From Rugamonas rivuli (GTDB taxonomy: Bacteria; Pseudomonadota; Gammaproteobacteria; Burkholderiales; Burkholderiaceae_D): DNA of 64,000 nucleotides. This document shows positions 6,650 through 15,887 of the stretch, in pieces; within the stretch, counting starts at the first letter, position 1; every line of letters begins with the position of its first letter. Both the position numbers and the translations under genes were made by a program. Where the stretch lies: contig NZ_WHUF01000004.1 in assembly GCF_009380165.1 (NCBI RefSeq), positions 372,001 to 436,000 on the forward strand. Direction: 5' to 3'. The notes below the pieces were generated by a model. The model did no database searches, had not been told where the DNA came from, and saw nothing but the letters and a program-made list of their open reading frames with translations.

Positions 6650-8998
6650 TCATCTGCGCTTCGGTGGTTTTGCATTCCGGTTAGATTCTGTCGTGCGCCG
6701 CAACTTATCCTCAAGCTCGGCAACGCGCTTCTTCAAATCCGTGTTTTGTTTAGCCATCTCAGTATCCAAAGCAACTGCATCAAAGGCTTGCTTAATCATC
6801 TGAATGGTGTTGGCTTGATTTTCAGGATAAAGGGCGCGACGTTCCAACTCATCAGGCCGCATTTTCTCGCCTTGGCTTTTAGCATTTTGCATCAGCTTTT
6901 GACGTACTTCCCTCATCATGGCACCACGTTTAGCCCAAGGAACTGACGCCTCATCACTTGCGTGAAGAATCCGCATCACGGTGCGCTCAAATGCGGACGT
7001 AAAACCAATAGGGCGTTCGTCGAAAAGAAACGCCTTCATAGCCGTTGCTCCGAGCCGAACATTCGGAGCCAAGGTCAGTAACTGCAGCACAGTGGAAATA
7101 GATGTAACCAGCTCAGGTTCCGCAGCCTCCTTGAACTCGCTCTCCGCGACAGCAAGTCTTCGCGCAGAGCTCATGAGCAGGCAAGTGGAAGATGTATCCA
7201 TATCCCTCAAATATCGAATATAAGAAACCATTGCAGCATAAAGCTGAGCATCACGACGGGCTTTATCATGCAAGTTTCTTAGGGCGGTATCAGTAATGGA
7301 CACCGCCTGCTTCTGCTCGATTAGAAACTTGCGAACACGCTCCTCTAGAGCAGCATCGGTAGTCCTCCGGGCGGGAAGCTTTTCTATGTTGTAATTTGCA
7401 CGTAGATCATCGAAGACCTTTGACCAGTCATAATTTGAAGTTCCAACATATTGGGCAATATATCTTCCCCAATGACTCGGTTTAGCATCCTTCGTGAGCA
7501 TTTCTGCAAACGAGCGAACAAAGACATTCTCGATAAGTTGCTGACGCTCATGCGGGGCCCCTGGCAACCAATGGCGTACCTGATCGTAGTCAAAGTGTGC
7601 AATGGAAGCGTGATACGCCGTTTCTTCCAAGACCGGCTCGGCAACAAGAATTTTTCCACCAATCCTTCGCCAACGATCCACAATTGCGGTAACGCCTTCA
7701 TGGTCAATTTCGCCCTCTCCCAACAGCGAGAGGACGACATCGGTGTCCAGAACCAGGCTCGTCTTTCGCAAGACGCGCTCGATCTCTTGACCAGCGGAGT
7801 GTTCCATCCCCAAAGTACAAGCAGCGATAAAACTCATGCAAAGACGAACTAACCACTCCGCTGCAGGGCCCGTTCGTTCTAAGAATATGTCCTTTATCGC
7901 TTGATCCAGTTCAATTCTCTGCTGCGAAGACGAGCTCGTATCCGCAACTGCTTTAGCCACCTCCTCAACAAACGAAAATGGTCTGATTGATTCCGGCTTT
8001 TCACCAGTCGCGTCTAAGCCAAGAAGTTCACTGACCTCAAAGACTAGCGTCTCCCCTCGGGAAATAAAGTAAGCGACAAGTCGGTCCTGAAAGATGCTCC
8101 AGATTTTGCTGTAGTGGTCTTCTGCAAGACGACCACCAATCGCATTTTCTATAGCACTTCGAATGACTGCGCGACCATCCAGCAGCCTCGTAGCCGCGTC
8201 TGCCGTGTTCTGCACCAGTTCGCTTTTCCCAGCCTCAGTAATCTTAATTAATCGCTGATCATTTGAGATCACACCATCAGCAGAGAGCATTGAAACAGGG
8301 GCTACCAGAGCCTCTTTCGCGATTACACTAGACAGATGCAACCGATCAGAAATTCGCTTGGCAAGGCCTTCAATGGTGATAGCACCATCCGATCCTAAGA
8401 TCTCAAGGATAACGGAACGATAGATGTGCGATCTTACTGCGACTGAATCCTCGTCCAATGAAATGAGGGCAAGCTTTAACCCACGTACATCATGGTTTTT
8501 TTCATCTCTTTCAGTGATAACACGAATGCAGTCTTCAATCTCGGCGCCGTAGAACCGATTCAGGATTTCTACGTTAGACGCAACCGCTTCAACTAACTGT
8601 CTACTACCGCAAACGGTAATTGAAAATTTATGTTCAACTTCGGCCTCAAGCGCTGCAGCTATCTCATTTCGCCTATGTTCGCTAAGTTCATGGCTAGAGC
8701 AAAAATATACGCGCTTAATATTTGCCGCTTTTGAGCTAATTCTTTCGATGTCGCTAAGTGCCTTAGCGTCCACGTCGTCACGTAGACTTGCACACAGGTA
8801 GATCCCGTCAGCTCGCCCGTAGCCAACCCCGTCACGCCCCAGATCCCAGGACGCTGACGTACTCAGAATTAACGCCCCCCCCTCCATGGCGCTTACAGCC
8901 TCACGGCAGAAGTTTTCAAACCGGCCATCGTTAGTTTCGATATCGAGAACCTTGGTAGCGATTGAAATTACCAGCGGGCTATCCTGTACTAGTGGCAT
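6650..8998 (-). CDS. Large uncharacterised protein: Mrr-like N-terminus, winged helix, PIN-like domain, coiled coil
   Basis: 782 aa; GGAG lies seven bases before the ATG. Residues 25-155: the block SASWDLGRDGVGYGR, then IYLCASLRDDVDAKALSDIERI, resembles restriction-endonuclease-like (Mrr/PD-D/E-XK) modules that carry a D-GRDG strand and a Cys/Ser-x-K strand. Residues 190-263: helix-rich segment ending in a beta pair (DGVISNDQRLIKITEAGKSEL), like a winged helix. Residues 413-470: VLDTDVVLSLLGEGE and VAEPVLEETAYH, with D418, D420 and E459 in the positions of a PIN-like nuclease, and RRDAQLYAAMV further on. The C-terminal 35 residues form a charged coiled coil and a basic tail. AT-rich relative to neighbours and located in a tRNA-bounded insertion. 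An anti-phage or anti-plasmid role is inference; I know no named family for the whole architecture. Confidence 0.7.
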   Translation of the reverse strand: MPLVQDSPLVISIATKVLDIETNDGRFENFCREAVSAMEGGALILSTSASWDLGRDGVGYGRADGIYLCASLRDDVDAKALSDIERISSKAANIKRVYFCSSHELSEHRRNEIAAALEAEVEHKFSITVCGSRQLVEAVASNVEILNRFYGAEIEDCIRVITERDEKNHDVRGLKLALISLDEDSVAVRSHIYRSVILEILGSDGAITIEGLAKRISDRLHLSSVIAKEALVAPVSMLSADGVISNDQRLIKITEAGKSELVQNTADAATRLLDGRAVIRSAIENAIGGRLAEDHYSKIWSIFQDRLVAYFISRGETLVFEVSELLGLDATGEKPESIRPFSFVEEVAKAVADTSSSSQQRIELDQAIKDIFLERTGPAAEWLVRLCMSFIAACTLGMEHSAGQEIERVLRKTSLVLDTDVVLSLLGEGEIDHEGVTAIVDRWRRIGGKILVAEPVLEETAYHASIAHFDYDQVRHWLPGAPHERQQLIENVFVRSFAEMLTKDAKPSHWGRYIAQYVGTSNYDWSKVFDDLRANYNIEKLPARRTTDAALEERVRKFLIEQKQAVSITDTALRNLHDKARRDAQLYAAMVSYIRYLRDMDTSSTCLLMSSARRLAVAESEFKEAAEPELVTSISTVLQLLTLAPNVRLGATAMKAFLFDERPIGFTSAFERTVMRILHASDEASVPWAKRGAMMREVRQKLMQNAKSQGEKMRPDELERRALYPENQANTIQMIKQAFDAVALDTEMAKQNTDLKKRVAELEDKLRRTTESNRNAKPPKRR

Positions 8999-9135
8999 TA
9001 CTATCTCCGTTCAGTAGGGCATGGGTTCAGGCGTTACCTATCCATGAGAATTAAAATGGTCGCTATGCCCTTGGAATATTGTAATCTACAACAGTATAGA
9101 TTTTCCGGTCGCGGCGTGATGTCAAGCGCTTAGCG

Positions 9136-9513
9136 TCAAAATTGTGATTCCTCAAAGAATATTGAGCACTGCAAGCTGCGCTGGTTGCTCTGCACCAGGC
9201 TTGCGCGCGTCTCGTCCGTCAGCGCGGCCATGGCCTGCGCCAGTGGCTCCAAGATCGCGGCCAGTTCTTCCGCGCTGCTCAGCTTCGTCTGCCGTAAACG
9301 TTCAACCTGCTGGCTCAGCGCGTCGATCCGCGCTACGTTCGAGGCAGCGGCTAAAGACCACGACCGTCGCTGTGTTTTCCCCCGCTCGGTGCGCCTGAGT
9401 GCTTGGACTTCCGGAAAAATGCCTCTGTGAGTACCATGGAAACCTCCCATTGTGAGGGATTTACCTAGAGGAAATACAGGTCGTTGCCCGCAAAATTCCC
9501 ACATCTCTCCCAA
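9136..9513 (-). pseudogene. Possible remnant of a mobilisation-type coiled-coil protein
   Basis: An open frame of 125 codons whose middle (about residues 55-112: VARIDALSQQVERLRQTKLSSAEELAAILEPLAQAMAALTDETRASL) is an alpha-helical, heptad-like segment. It resembles small mobilisation or conjugation-associated proteins. The N-terminal part reads like noise, there is no ribosome binding site, and the frame ends abruptly. I treat it as a fragment left by the insertion next to tRNA-Thr rather than a working gene. The rest of 8999-9545 holds nothing I can support. Confidence 0.3.
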
Positions 9514-9545
9514 ATTTCATGCTACCCCTTCGGAAAATTGGGACA

Positions 9546-9584
9546 ACAAAAAAACCCGCTTCTCCTATGAGGAAAGCGGGTTTC
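9546..9584 (-). terminator. Terminator downstream of tRNA-Thr
   Basis: Read leftward, arms AAACCCGCTT...CCTC and AGGAG...AGCGGGTTT (9552-9583) form a stable hairpin followed by seven T residues (A-run at 9548-9554 on plus). It lies 35 bp past the tRNA 3' end. Confidence 0.8.
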
Positions 9585-9618
9585 GGTACTTCTTGGTATT
9601 TCTTACTGCTGTGTTCTG

Positions 9619-9694
9619 GTGCCGCTTGCCGGAATCGAACTGGCGACCTTTTCATTACGAATGAACTGCTCTACCAACTGAGCTAAAGCGGCGA
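9619..9694 (-). tRNA. tRNA-Thr (anticodon CGT)
   Basis: Read on the minus strand: acceptor GCCGCTT (9694-9688) pairs with AAGCGGC, followed by A and an encoded CCA (9621-9619). The D arm is AGCTCAGTTGGTAGAGCA; the anticodon loop TTCGTAA gives anticodon CGT, reading ACG; the T loop is GGTTCGATTCC-like (CAGTTCGATTCCGG). All arms fold, so the gene is intact. A -10-like TAGAAT lies just upstream on the right. Its 3' end is the probable integration target of the insertion to its left. Confidence 0.95.
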
Positions 9695-9798
9695 AGTCGC
9701 ACATTCTAACAAATATTTCTTGCTACACGCTAGTCCCAACACGATAAATTTTAGCCATGCTGCAAAAATGTCATTGCTTTGTGCGATTTTGAAGCTTC

Positions 9799-10800
9799 TC
9801 AGCCTGCGTGGTAGCCCGTCACCACCGCCACTTCATCCCGCGAACCCAGGAACACCGGCACGCGCTGGTGCAGCTTGTGCGGCTGGATGTCCATGATGCG
9901 GGTCTGGCCGTCGGTGGCCGCGCCGCCTGCCTGTTCGACGATGAAGGCCATCGGATTCGCCTCATACATCAAACGCAGCTTGCCTGGCATCGACGTGTCG
10001 CGCGTGTCGGCCGGGTACATGAAGATGCCGCCGCGGTTCAGGATGCGGTGCACGTCCGCTACCATTGAGGCGATCCAGCGCATGTTGAAGTTGGTGCCGC
10101 GTGGGCCGGTGTCGCCGGCCAGCAGTTCGCTGATGTAGCGCTGCACCGGCGGATGCCAGTGGCGCTGGTTCGACATGTTGATCGCGAATTCCTTGGTCTT
10201 GGCCGGGATCTGCATGTTGCGCTGGGTGAGCACCCACGAACCCATCTCGCGGTCCAGGGTAAAGCAGTTGACGCCGTTGCCGGTGGTGAGCACCAGCATG
10301 GTCTGCGGGCCGTACACGGCGTAGCCTGCTGCCACTTGCTTGCTACCTGCCTGCATGAAGTCCGCTTCGGTCGGCTGGCCCATGCCATCCGGCGCCTTCA
10401 GCACGGAGAAGATGGTGCCGATGGAGACGTTGACGTCGATGTTCGACGAGCCGTCCAATGGGTCGAACAGCAGCATGTATTCGCCTTTTGGATAACGGTT
10501 CGGAATCGGGTGGATGGATTCCATCTCTTCCGACGCCATCGCCGCCAGGTGGCCGCCCCATTCGTTCGCTTCCAGCAGGATTTCGTTGGAGATGATGTCC
10601 AGCTTTTTCTGCACTTCGCCCTGGATGTTTTCGGTGTCGGCGGTGCCGAGCACTTCGCCCAGCGCGCCCTTGCCTACCGAGTGGCTGATGGTTTTGCAGG
10701 CGCGCGCGACCACTTCGATCAGCAGGCGCAGTTCGGCCGGGATCGAGTTGTTCTGGCGCTGTTCTTCCACCAGATATTGTGTGAGGCTGATGCGTTTCAT
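9799..10800 (-). CDS. fbp: Fructose-1,6-bisphosphatase class I
   Basis: 333 aa, full length for class I FBPase. It hydrolyses fructose 1,6-bisphosphate to fructose 6-phosphate plus phosphate in gluconeogenesis, in the cytoplasm. The metal-binding core FDPLDGSSN is at residues 112-120, preceded by the acidic SEEME (90-94). The start [10 protein letters not shown] is typical. Together with methylglyoxal synthase nearby it belongs to central carbon metabolism. It lies 89 bp downstream of pepN in the same direction, with a palindromic repeat between them. Confidence 0.95.
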   Translation of the reverse strand: MKRISLTQYLVEEQRQNNSIPAELRLLIEVVARACKTISHSVGKGALGEVLGTADTENIQGEVQKKLDIISNEILLEANEWGGHLAAMASEEMESIHPIPNRYPKGEYMLLFDPLDGSSNIDVNVSIGTIFSVLKAPDGMGQPTEADFMQAGSKQVAAGYAVYGPQTMLVLTTGNGVNCFTLDREMGSWVLTQRNMQIPAKTKEFAINMSNQRHWHPPVQRYISELLAGDTGPRGTNFNMRWIASMVADVHRILNRGGIFMYPADTRDTSMPGKLRLMYEANPMAFIVEQAGGAATDGQTRIMDIQPHKLHQRVPVFLGSRDEVAVVTGYHAG

Positions 10801-10861
10801 GGCTTCCCTTGAGGTGAATATAAACTGTTTAGATTGTTTTTATTGGCTGCGGATAGTCAGC

Positions 10862-10888
10862 ATGGATTCCCGCTTTCGCGGGAATGAC
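10862..10888. repeat. Palindromic intergenic repeat (ATTCCCGC-N4-GCGGGAAT)
   Basis: ATTCCCGCTTTCGCGGGAAT at 10866-10885, an 8-bp perfect stem with four-base loop, flanked by ATGG and GACG. The same element occurs as an inverted pair at 16847-16922. It lies between pepN and fbp and may act as an mRNA-stabilising hairpin. The form resembles the ATTCCC-N8-GGGAAT (dRS3) repeats known from Neisseria. Confidence 0.8.
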
Positions 10889-10889
10889 G

Positions 10890-13556
10890 TTAGTTTTCGA
10901 GTGCTTTTGTTACCACTTCCAGCACGTCGTTCGACAGCTTGGCGCGGCCGGCGACTTTTTCCAGCGCGCGTTTCATCTTCGCCTGCAGGGCCGGCGCGTA
11001 ACGGCGCCAGCGGTCCATGCCGCGCGCCAGGCGTGCCGCTACCTGCGGATTGATCGCATCGAGCTTGATCACGAACTCGGCCCAGAATTCATACGCGCTG
11101 CCATCGGCCGCATGGAACTGCGACGGGTTGTTGCTGGTGAAGTTGAAGATCAAACTGCGCGCGCGATTCGGGTTCTTCAGCGTGAAGGCCGGATGCTGCA
11201 TCAGCTTGCGTACTGCGGCGACGTCGGTGGTCGGTGCGGCGGCCTGCATGGCGAACCATTTGTCGATCACCAGCGCTTCGCTTTCGAAGTCTTCGTAGAA
11301 GTTCTTCAGGTACGGGCCCGCTTCCGCGCCGCTGTGGATCATCGATACCAGCGCGGCGGAACGGTCGGTCATGTTGCCGGCCTTTTCGAACTGCTGCTGC
11401 GCGAGCTTCAGCTCCGCCATGTCGGGCGCCACCATCAGGTAGGACAGGCACAGGTTCTTCAACGCGCGCTTGCCGGCCGAAAGTGCGTCCGGGCTGTAGG
11501 CGCCGGGCGTCTGGTTGGCGTGGTACTGCGCCAGCAGCTCGGGCTTGAGCGCCGCGCCGATGGTGCGGCGCATGAACTGGCGCGCGGTGTGGATCGCTTG
11601 CGGGTCGACCACGTCCATCTGCTCGGCGATGATGATTTCCGACGGCAGTATCAGCGCCAGTTCGCGGAAGGCCGGGTCGAGCGTCTCGTCGGTCAGCACG
11701 GCGCGCTGGGCGTTGATGAAGGTGGCATCCAGTTTCAGGTTGGCGTCGCTGCCGCCGGCCGCCGCCACTTGCGCGGTCAGCTTCAACAGGCGTTCCATCG
11801 CCAGACGCTGGCCCGCTTCCCAGCGGTTGACCGGGTCGCTGTCATGGCTGAACAGGTGCAGCAGTTCGTCGTCGGTGTAATCGTATTCGAGTATCACCGG
11901 CGCGGAAAAATCGCGCAGGATCGATGGCGTCGGCCGTTCGTCGACGTGGCGGAAGCGGAAGATCTGCTCCTGCTCGGTCAACTCCAGCACGACCGTGGTC
12001 GCGCCCTTGGCGTGCTTGCCGCCTTCCAGCACCAGTGGCAGATCCTTGCCGCTGGCGCTCAGCAGGCCAACCGCCACCGGAATGTGGAAGGGCAGCTTGT
12101 CGGCCTGGCCGGCGGAGGCCGGGCAGCGCTGGCTGAGGATGATGTCGAAGTGGCGCTTGACGGCATCGTAGCGCGTGCGCGCCGTGACGATGGGCGTGCC
12201 GGCCTGCGAGTACCAGCGCTCGAACTGGCGCAGGTCGCGGCCGTTGGCGTCGGCCATGGCGGCGCGGAAGTCGTCGCATTCAACGGCCTGGCCGTCGTGG
12301 CGCTTGAAGTACAGGTCCATGCCTTTGCGGAAGCCGTCGCGGCCCACCAGGGTCTGGTACATGCGCACGACTTCGGCGCCCTTTTCGTACACGGTGACGG
12401 TGTAGAAGTTGTTGATCTCGACGAAGGAATCTGGACGCACCGGATGCGACATCGGGCCTGCATCCTCAGGGAACTGGGCCTGGCGCAGCGTGCGCACCTG
12501 GTCGATGCGGGTGACGGCGCGGCCGCTGTCGGTGCCTATCATGTCGGCGCTGAACTCCTGGTCGCGGAACACGGTCAGGCCTTCCTTCAGCGACAGCTGG
12601 AACCAGTCGCGGCAGGTCACGCGGTTGCCGGTCCAGTTGTGGAAGTATTCGTGGCCGACCACCGCTTCGATGCCGGCGTAGTCGATGTCGGTCGCGGTGC
12701 GCGGGTTGGCCAGCACGAACTTGGTGTTGAAGATGTTCAGGCCCTTGTTCTCCATCGCGCCCATGTTGAAGTCGCCGACGGCGACGATCATGAAGCGGTC
12801 CAGGTCCAGCTCCAGGCCGAAGCGTTCCTCGTCCCAGCGGATCGAATTCTTCAGCGACTGCATGGCGTAGTCGGTCTTGTCGAGGTTGCCCTCTTCCACC
12901 CACACTTGCAGCAGCACTTCGCGGCCGGACTGCAGCGTGTAGCGCTCTTCCTGGCACACCAGGCGCGCGGCCACCAGCGCGAACAGGTAGGACGGTTTCT
13001 TGAACGGGTCTTCCCACTTGGCGTAGTGGCGGCCGTCGCCCAGCTCACCTTCCTCGATCAGGTTACCGTTCGACAGCAGCACCGGATAGGCGGCCTTGTC
13101 GGCACGCAGCATCACGGTGTACTTGGCCATCACGTCCGGACGGTCGGGGAAATAGGTGATGCGGCGGAAGCCTTCGGCCTCGCACTGCGTGTAGAAATTG
13201 CCGTTCGAGACGTACAGGCCGGACAGCGTGGTGTTCTGCACCGGCGCGCACAGGGTTTCGATTTCCAGCACCACCTTGGCCGGGGCCTTGCGGATGGTCA
13301 GCGTGCTGCCGTCCACCTGGTATTCGGTCGGCGCCAGCGGCTTGCCGTTCATGCGCAGCGCCACCAGTTCGATCTCCTCGCCGTGCAGCACGATGTCATG
13401 GCTCCGGCTGGCCGGGTTCTGTCGCAGCGTGATGCGGTTGGCGACCACGGTGCGGTCCGGGTCGAGGTCGAAGCCAAGTTCAACGGTTTCGACCAGATAG
13501 GCGGGAGCGGTGTAATCTTTGCGGTATATCGTCTGTGGACTGCTGTCTGTGCGCAT
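10890..13556 (-). CDS. pepN: Aminopeptidase N (M1 family)
   Basis: 888 aa, the usual length of proteobacterial PepN. It removes N-terminal residues from peptides in the cytoplasm. The exopeptidase motif GAMENKG is near residue 264; the zinc site HEYFHNWTGN follows at about 300 (HExxH plus downstream Glu in LKEGLTVFRD). C-terminal residues form the helical repeat domain of this subfamily. It is transcribed leftward ahead of fbp, separated by a palindromic repeat. Confidence 0.95.
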   Translation of the reverse strand: MRTDSSPQTIYRKDYTAPAYLVETVELGFDLDPDRTVVANRITLRQNPASRSHDIVLHGEEIELVALRMNGKPLAPTEYQVDGSTLTIRKAPAKVVLEIETLCAPVQNTTLSGLYVSNGNFYTQCEAEGFRRITYFPDRPDVMAKYTVMLRADKAAYPVLLSNGNLIEEGELGDGRHYAKWEDPFKKPSYLFALVAARLVCQEERYTLQSGREVLLQVWVEEGNLDKTDYAMQSLKNSIRWDEERFGLELDLDRFMIVAVGDFNMGAMENKGLNIFNTKFVLANPRTATDIDYAGIEAVVGHEYFHNWTGNRVTCRDWFQLSLKEGLTVFRDQEFSADMIGTDSGRAVTRIDQVRTLRQAQFPEDAGPMSHPVRPDSFVEINNFYTVTVYEKGAEVVRMYQTLVGRDGFRKGMDLYFKRHDGQAVECDDFRAAMADANGRDLRQFERWYSQAGTPIVTARTRYDAVKRHFDIILSQRCPASAGQADKLPFHIPVAVGLLSASGKDLPLVLEGGKHAKGATTVVLELTEQEQIFRFRHVDERPTPSILRDFSAPVILEYDYTDDELLHLFSHDSDPVNRWEAGQRLAMERLLKLTAQVAAAGGSDANLKLDATFINAQRAVLTDETLDPAFRELALILPSEIIIAEQMDVVDPQAIHTARQFMRRTIGAALKPELLAQYHANQTPGAYSPDALSAGKRALKNLCLSYLMVAPDMAELKLAQQQFEKAGNMTDRSAALVSMIHSGAEAGPYLKNFYEDFESEALVIDKWFAMQAAAPTTDVAAVRKLMQHPAFTLKNPNRARSLIFNFTSNNPSQFHAADGSAYEFWAEFVIKLDAINPQVAARLARGMDRWRRYAPALQAKMKRALEKVAGRAKLSNDVLEVVTKALEN

Positions 13557-13775
13557 TGGTGGACTCTGGTGACGTAGGCAAAAGCCTATTTTACCAATAC
13601 CGGCAGCAGGAGGACGGGCGAATTGCCCGCAAGGGGGCCAGATAAGCCGGGAATAAGCCCGATAAGTTGCTGGTTTCCACCTTGCCGTAACAATCTGTAA
13701 TAATCGTGCAGGGCCGGGGCTAGCGTCGTAAACTTAGTACTGGAAAACACCGTCTGAACCGAGAGGGTCAACATC

Positions 13776-14432
13776 ATGAAATATCTTGCCATACTGGCGA
13801 CTGCCGCCGTGGTGCTGCTGAGCGGCTGCGCCACCACCATCCACAGCGACGTCACCGCCTTCAACGCCTGGCCTGCCGACATCCAGGACAAGTCCTATGC
13901 GTTCGAAGCCCCGCAGGGCGCGGACGACACGCTGGAATACCGTAACTATCAAGTGCTCGTGAGCAATGAACTGGCCAAGCTGGGCTTCCGCCAGGCCGGC
14001 GACGGCCAGCAGCCGAAGTTGCTCGTCAGCATGAAATTCAGCACCATCGACCATGCGGTGCGGGTGCTGGAGGCGGATGATCCCTTCATGGGTCCGTATT
14101 GGGGCCCGGGCTACGGCCGTTATGGCTGGGGTGGCTGGGGTTATTCGCGCTGGGGTTATCGTCCGTACTTCTACGATCCGTTCCGCTACTACGGCGGCCC
14201 GCTGGTGGTGGAAGAGCGCGTCAAGCATGAATACCAGCGCCAGCTGCGCGTGACCATCAACGGCACCGACGGCCGCAAGCTGTACGACGTGACGGTGCAG
14301 AACACCAGCCGCGTGCAAGCCACGCCGCACGTGATGCCTGCACTGGTGCAGAGCGCCTTCACCGGCTTCCCCGGCCAGAGCGGCGTGCCGCGCAGGGTCG
14401 ACCTGACGATAGAGCCGAAGACGGCAGGCTAA
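13776..14432 (+). CDS. DUF4136 lipoprotein
   Basis: 218 aa. A lipoprotein signal peptide ends in LLSGC (lipobox, Cys19), so it is membrane-anchored in the envelope. The body matches DUF4136: a conserved start (DVTAFNAWP...KSYAFE), YQVLVSNELAKLGF, and a Gly/Tyr/Trp-rich stretch in the middle (GPYWGPGYGRYGWGGWGYSRWGYRPY). The function of the family is unknown; members are small envelope proteins. It is monocistronic, with a terminator directly downstream. Confidence 0.85.
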   Translation: MKYLAILATAAVVLLSGCATTIHSDVTAFNAWPADIQDKSYAFEAPQGADDTLEYRNYQVLVSNELAKLGFRQAGDGQQPKLLVSMKFSTIDHAVRVLEADDPFMGPYWGPGYGRYGWGGWGYSRWGYRPYFYDPFRYYGGPLVVEERVKHEYQRQLRVTINGTDGRKLYDVTVQNTSRVQATPHVMPALVQSAFTGFPGQSGVPRRVDLTIEPKTAG

Positions 14433-14436
14433 ACTT

Positions 14437-14465
14437 CCGGGGGCAGCGCCCCCGGTTTGTTTTTA
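14437..14465 (+). terminator. Terminator of the DUF4136 gene
   Basis: Perfect stem CCGGGGGC-AGC-GCCCCCGG (14437-14455) followed by TTTGTTTTT. It overlaps the stop codon region of the convergent quinone oxidoreductase gene. Confidence 0.85.
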
Positions 14466-15437
14466 TGGCAGCAGGATGGAGGAGCCGGTGGTCTTGCGCG
14501 CTTCCAGCTCGGTGTGGGCCTGGGCCACGTCGGCCAAGGCGTAGCGCTGGCGGATGTCGATCTTGACCTCGCCGCTGGCGACCACGCCGAACAGCGATTT
14601 CGCCGCCGCTTCCAGATCTTCGCGCTTGGCCATGTAGGACATCAGCGAAGGCCGCGTGATGAACAGCGAACCACGGCTGGCCAGCTCGCCCAGGCTGAAC
14701 GGCGGCACCGGTCCGGAGGCATTGCCGAAGCTGACCATCGTGCCCAGCGGCTGCAAGCAATCGAGCGAACCGATGAAGGTGTCCTTGCCGATCGAGTCAT
14801 ATACGGCCGACACGCCTTTGCCGCCGGTGATCTCCTTCACCCGCTCGGTGAAGTTTTCCTTGTTGTAGTTGATGACGTGGTGCGCGCCGTTCTCGGTGGC
14901 CAGCGCCGCCTTCTCTTCCGAGCCCACGGTGCCGATCAGCGTCACGCCCATCACCTTGGCCCACTGGCAGGCGATCAGCCCGACACCGCCGGCCGCCGCG
15001 TGGAACAGGATGGTGTCGCCGGCCTTCAGCGGCACCGTGCGGTGGAACAGGTACTGCACCGTCAGCCCTTGCAGCATCATCGCTGCCGCCGTGTCGAAGC
15101 CGATTTTCTCCGGCAGCACCAGCAGCTGCGAGGCCGGCATATTGCGCGCCTCGGCATAGGCGCCGATAGGACGGCCGGCGTAGGCCACGCGGTCGCCCAC
15201 CTGCACCTCGGTCACGCCCTCGCCCACCGCTTCGACCACGCCCGCGCCTTCCATGCCCAGGCCACCGGGCAGCGGCTGCGGATACAGGCCGGTGCGGAAG
15301 TAGACGTCGATGAAGTTCAGGCCTATCGCCTCATGGCGCACCTGCGCTTCGCCGGGACCGGGCGGTCCCAGTTCCACGTCCACCAGTTCCATCACTTCCG
15401 GGCCGCCGACGCGGTTGATGCGGATTGCCTTGGTCAT
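14463..15437 (-). CDS. NADPH:quinone oxidoreductase (zinc-free MDR family)
   Basis: 324 aa medium-chain dehydrogenase/reductase. It starts MTKAIRINRVGGPEVMELVDVELG as in Qor proteins. It has the QOR signature region (GVGLIACQWAKVMG, Rossmann loop near residue 150) and lacks the structural-zinc cysteine cluster of alcohol dehydrogenases. The expected reaction is NADPH-dependent one-electron reduction of quinones or related electrophiles. It lies upstream of the terminator shared with the convergent DUF4136 gene and 54 bp downstream of mgsA in the same direction. Confidence 0.9.
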   Translation of the reverse strand: MTKAIRINRVGGPEVMELVDVELGPPGPGEAQVRHEAIGLNFIDVYFRTGLYPQPLPGGLGMEGAGVVEAVGEGVTEVQVGDRVAYAGRPIGAYAEARNMPASQLLVLPEKIGFDTAAAMMLQGLTVQYLFHRTVPLKAGDTILFHAAAGGVGLIACQWAKVMGVTLIGTVGSEEKAALATENGAHHVINYNKENFTERVKEITGGKGVSAVYDSIGKDTFIGSLDCLQPLGTMVSFGNASGPVPPFSLGELASRGSLFITRPSLMSYMAKREDLEAAAKSLFGVVASGEVKIDIRQRYALADVAQAHTELEARKTTGSSILLP

Positions 15438-15491
15438 GTCTGCCTCCAGTATGCGTGTGCTGTATTCGGTGTGCGAAGAGTGTAGCGCTGG

Positions 15492-15878
15492 TCAGGCCGC
15501 TGCGGCGCGCAACTGCAGCTGCGACAGCACCAGGTGTGCCGACGAGACGTTGGTGGCGCAAGGCGTGTTGTGCACGTCGCAGGCGCGCACCAGGGCGTTG
15601 ATGTCCGGTTCGTGCGGCTGTGGCGTCATCGGGTCGCGCAGGAAGATCACGCAATCGATCTCGCCTTCGACCAGCATGGAGCCGATCTGCAGGTCGCCGC
15701 CGAAGGGCCCCGAATGCTTGCGGTCCACCGTCAGGCCCAGCTCATTGGCCAGGCGGCCGCCGGTGGTGCCGGTGGCGGTCAGCGTGCAGGTCGAGAGGAA
15801 GGCCTTGTACTCGCCGGCCAGCGCGATCATGTCGTCTTTTTTCTTGTCGTGGGCAATCAGGGCAATGCGGGTTTTCAT
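15492..15878 (-). CDS. mgsA: Methylglyoxal synthase
   Basis: 128 aa. It converts dihydroxyacetone phosphate to methylglyoxal plus phosphate, a bypass of lower glycolysis. Family motifs are present: [13 protein letters not shown] at the start, the phosphate-binding [19 protein letters not shown] with the catalytic Asp, and [15 protein letters not shown]. Slightly shorter than the E. coli enzyme but within the range of the family. It is encoded between a DMT transporter and a quinone oxidoreductase, all leftward, so they may be co-transcribed. Confidence 0.93.
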   Translation of the reverse strand: MKTRIALIAHDKKKDDMIALAGEYKAFLSTCTLTATGTTGGRLANELGLTVDRKHSGPFGGDLQIGSMLVEGEIDCVIFLRDPMTPQPHEPDINALVRACDVHNTPCATNVSSAHLVLSQLQLRAAAA

Positions 15879-15887
15879 GTTCTGATC

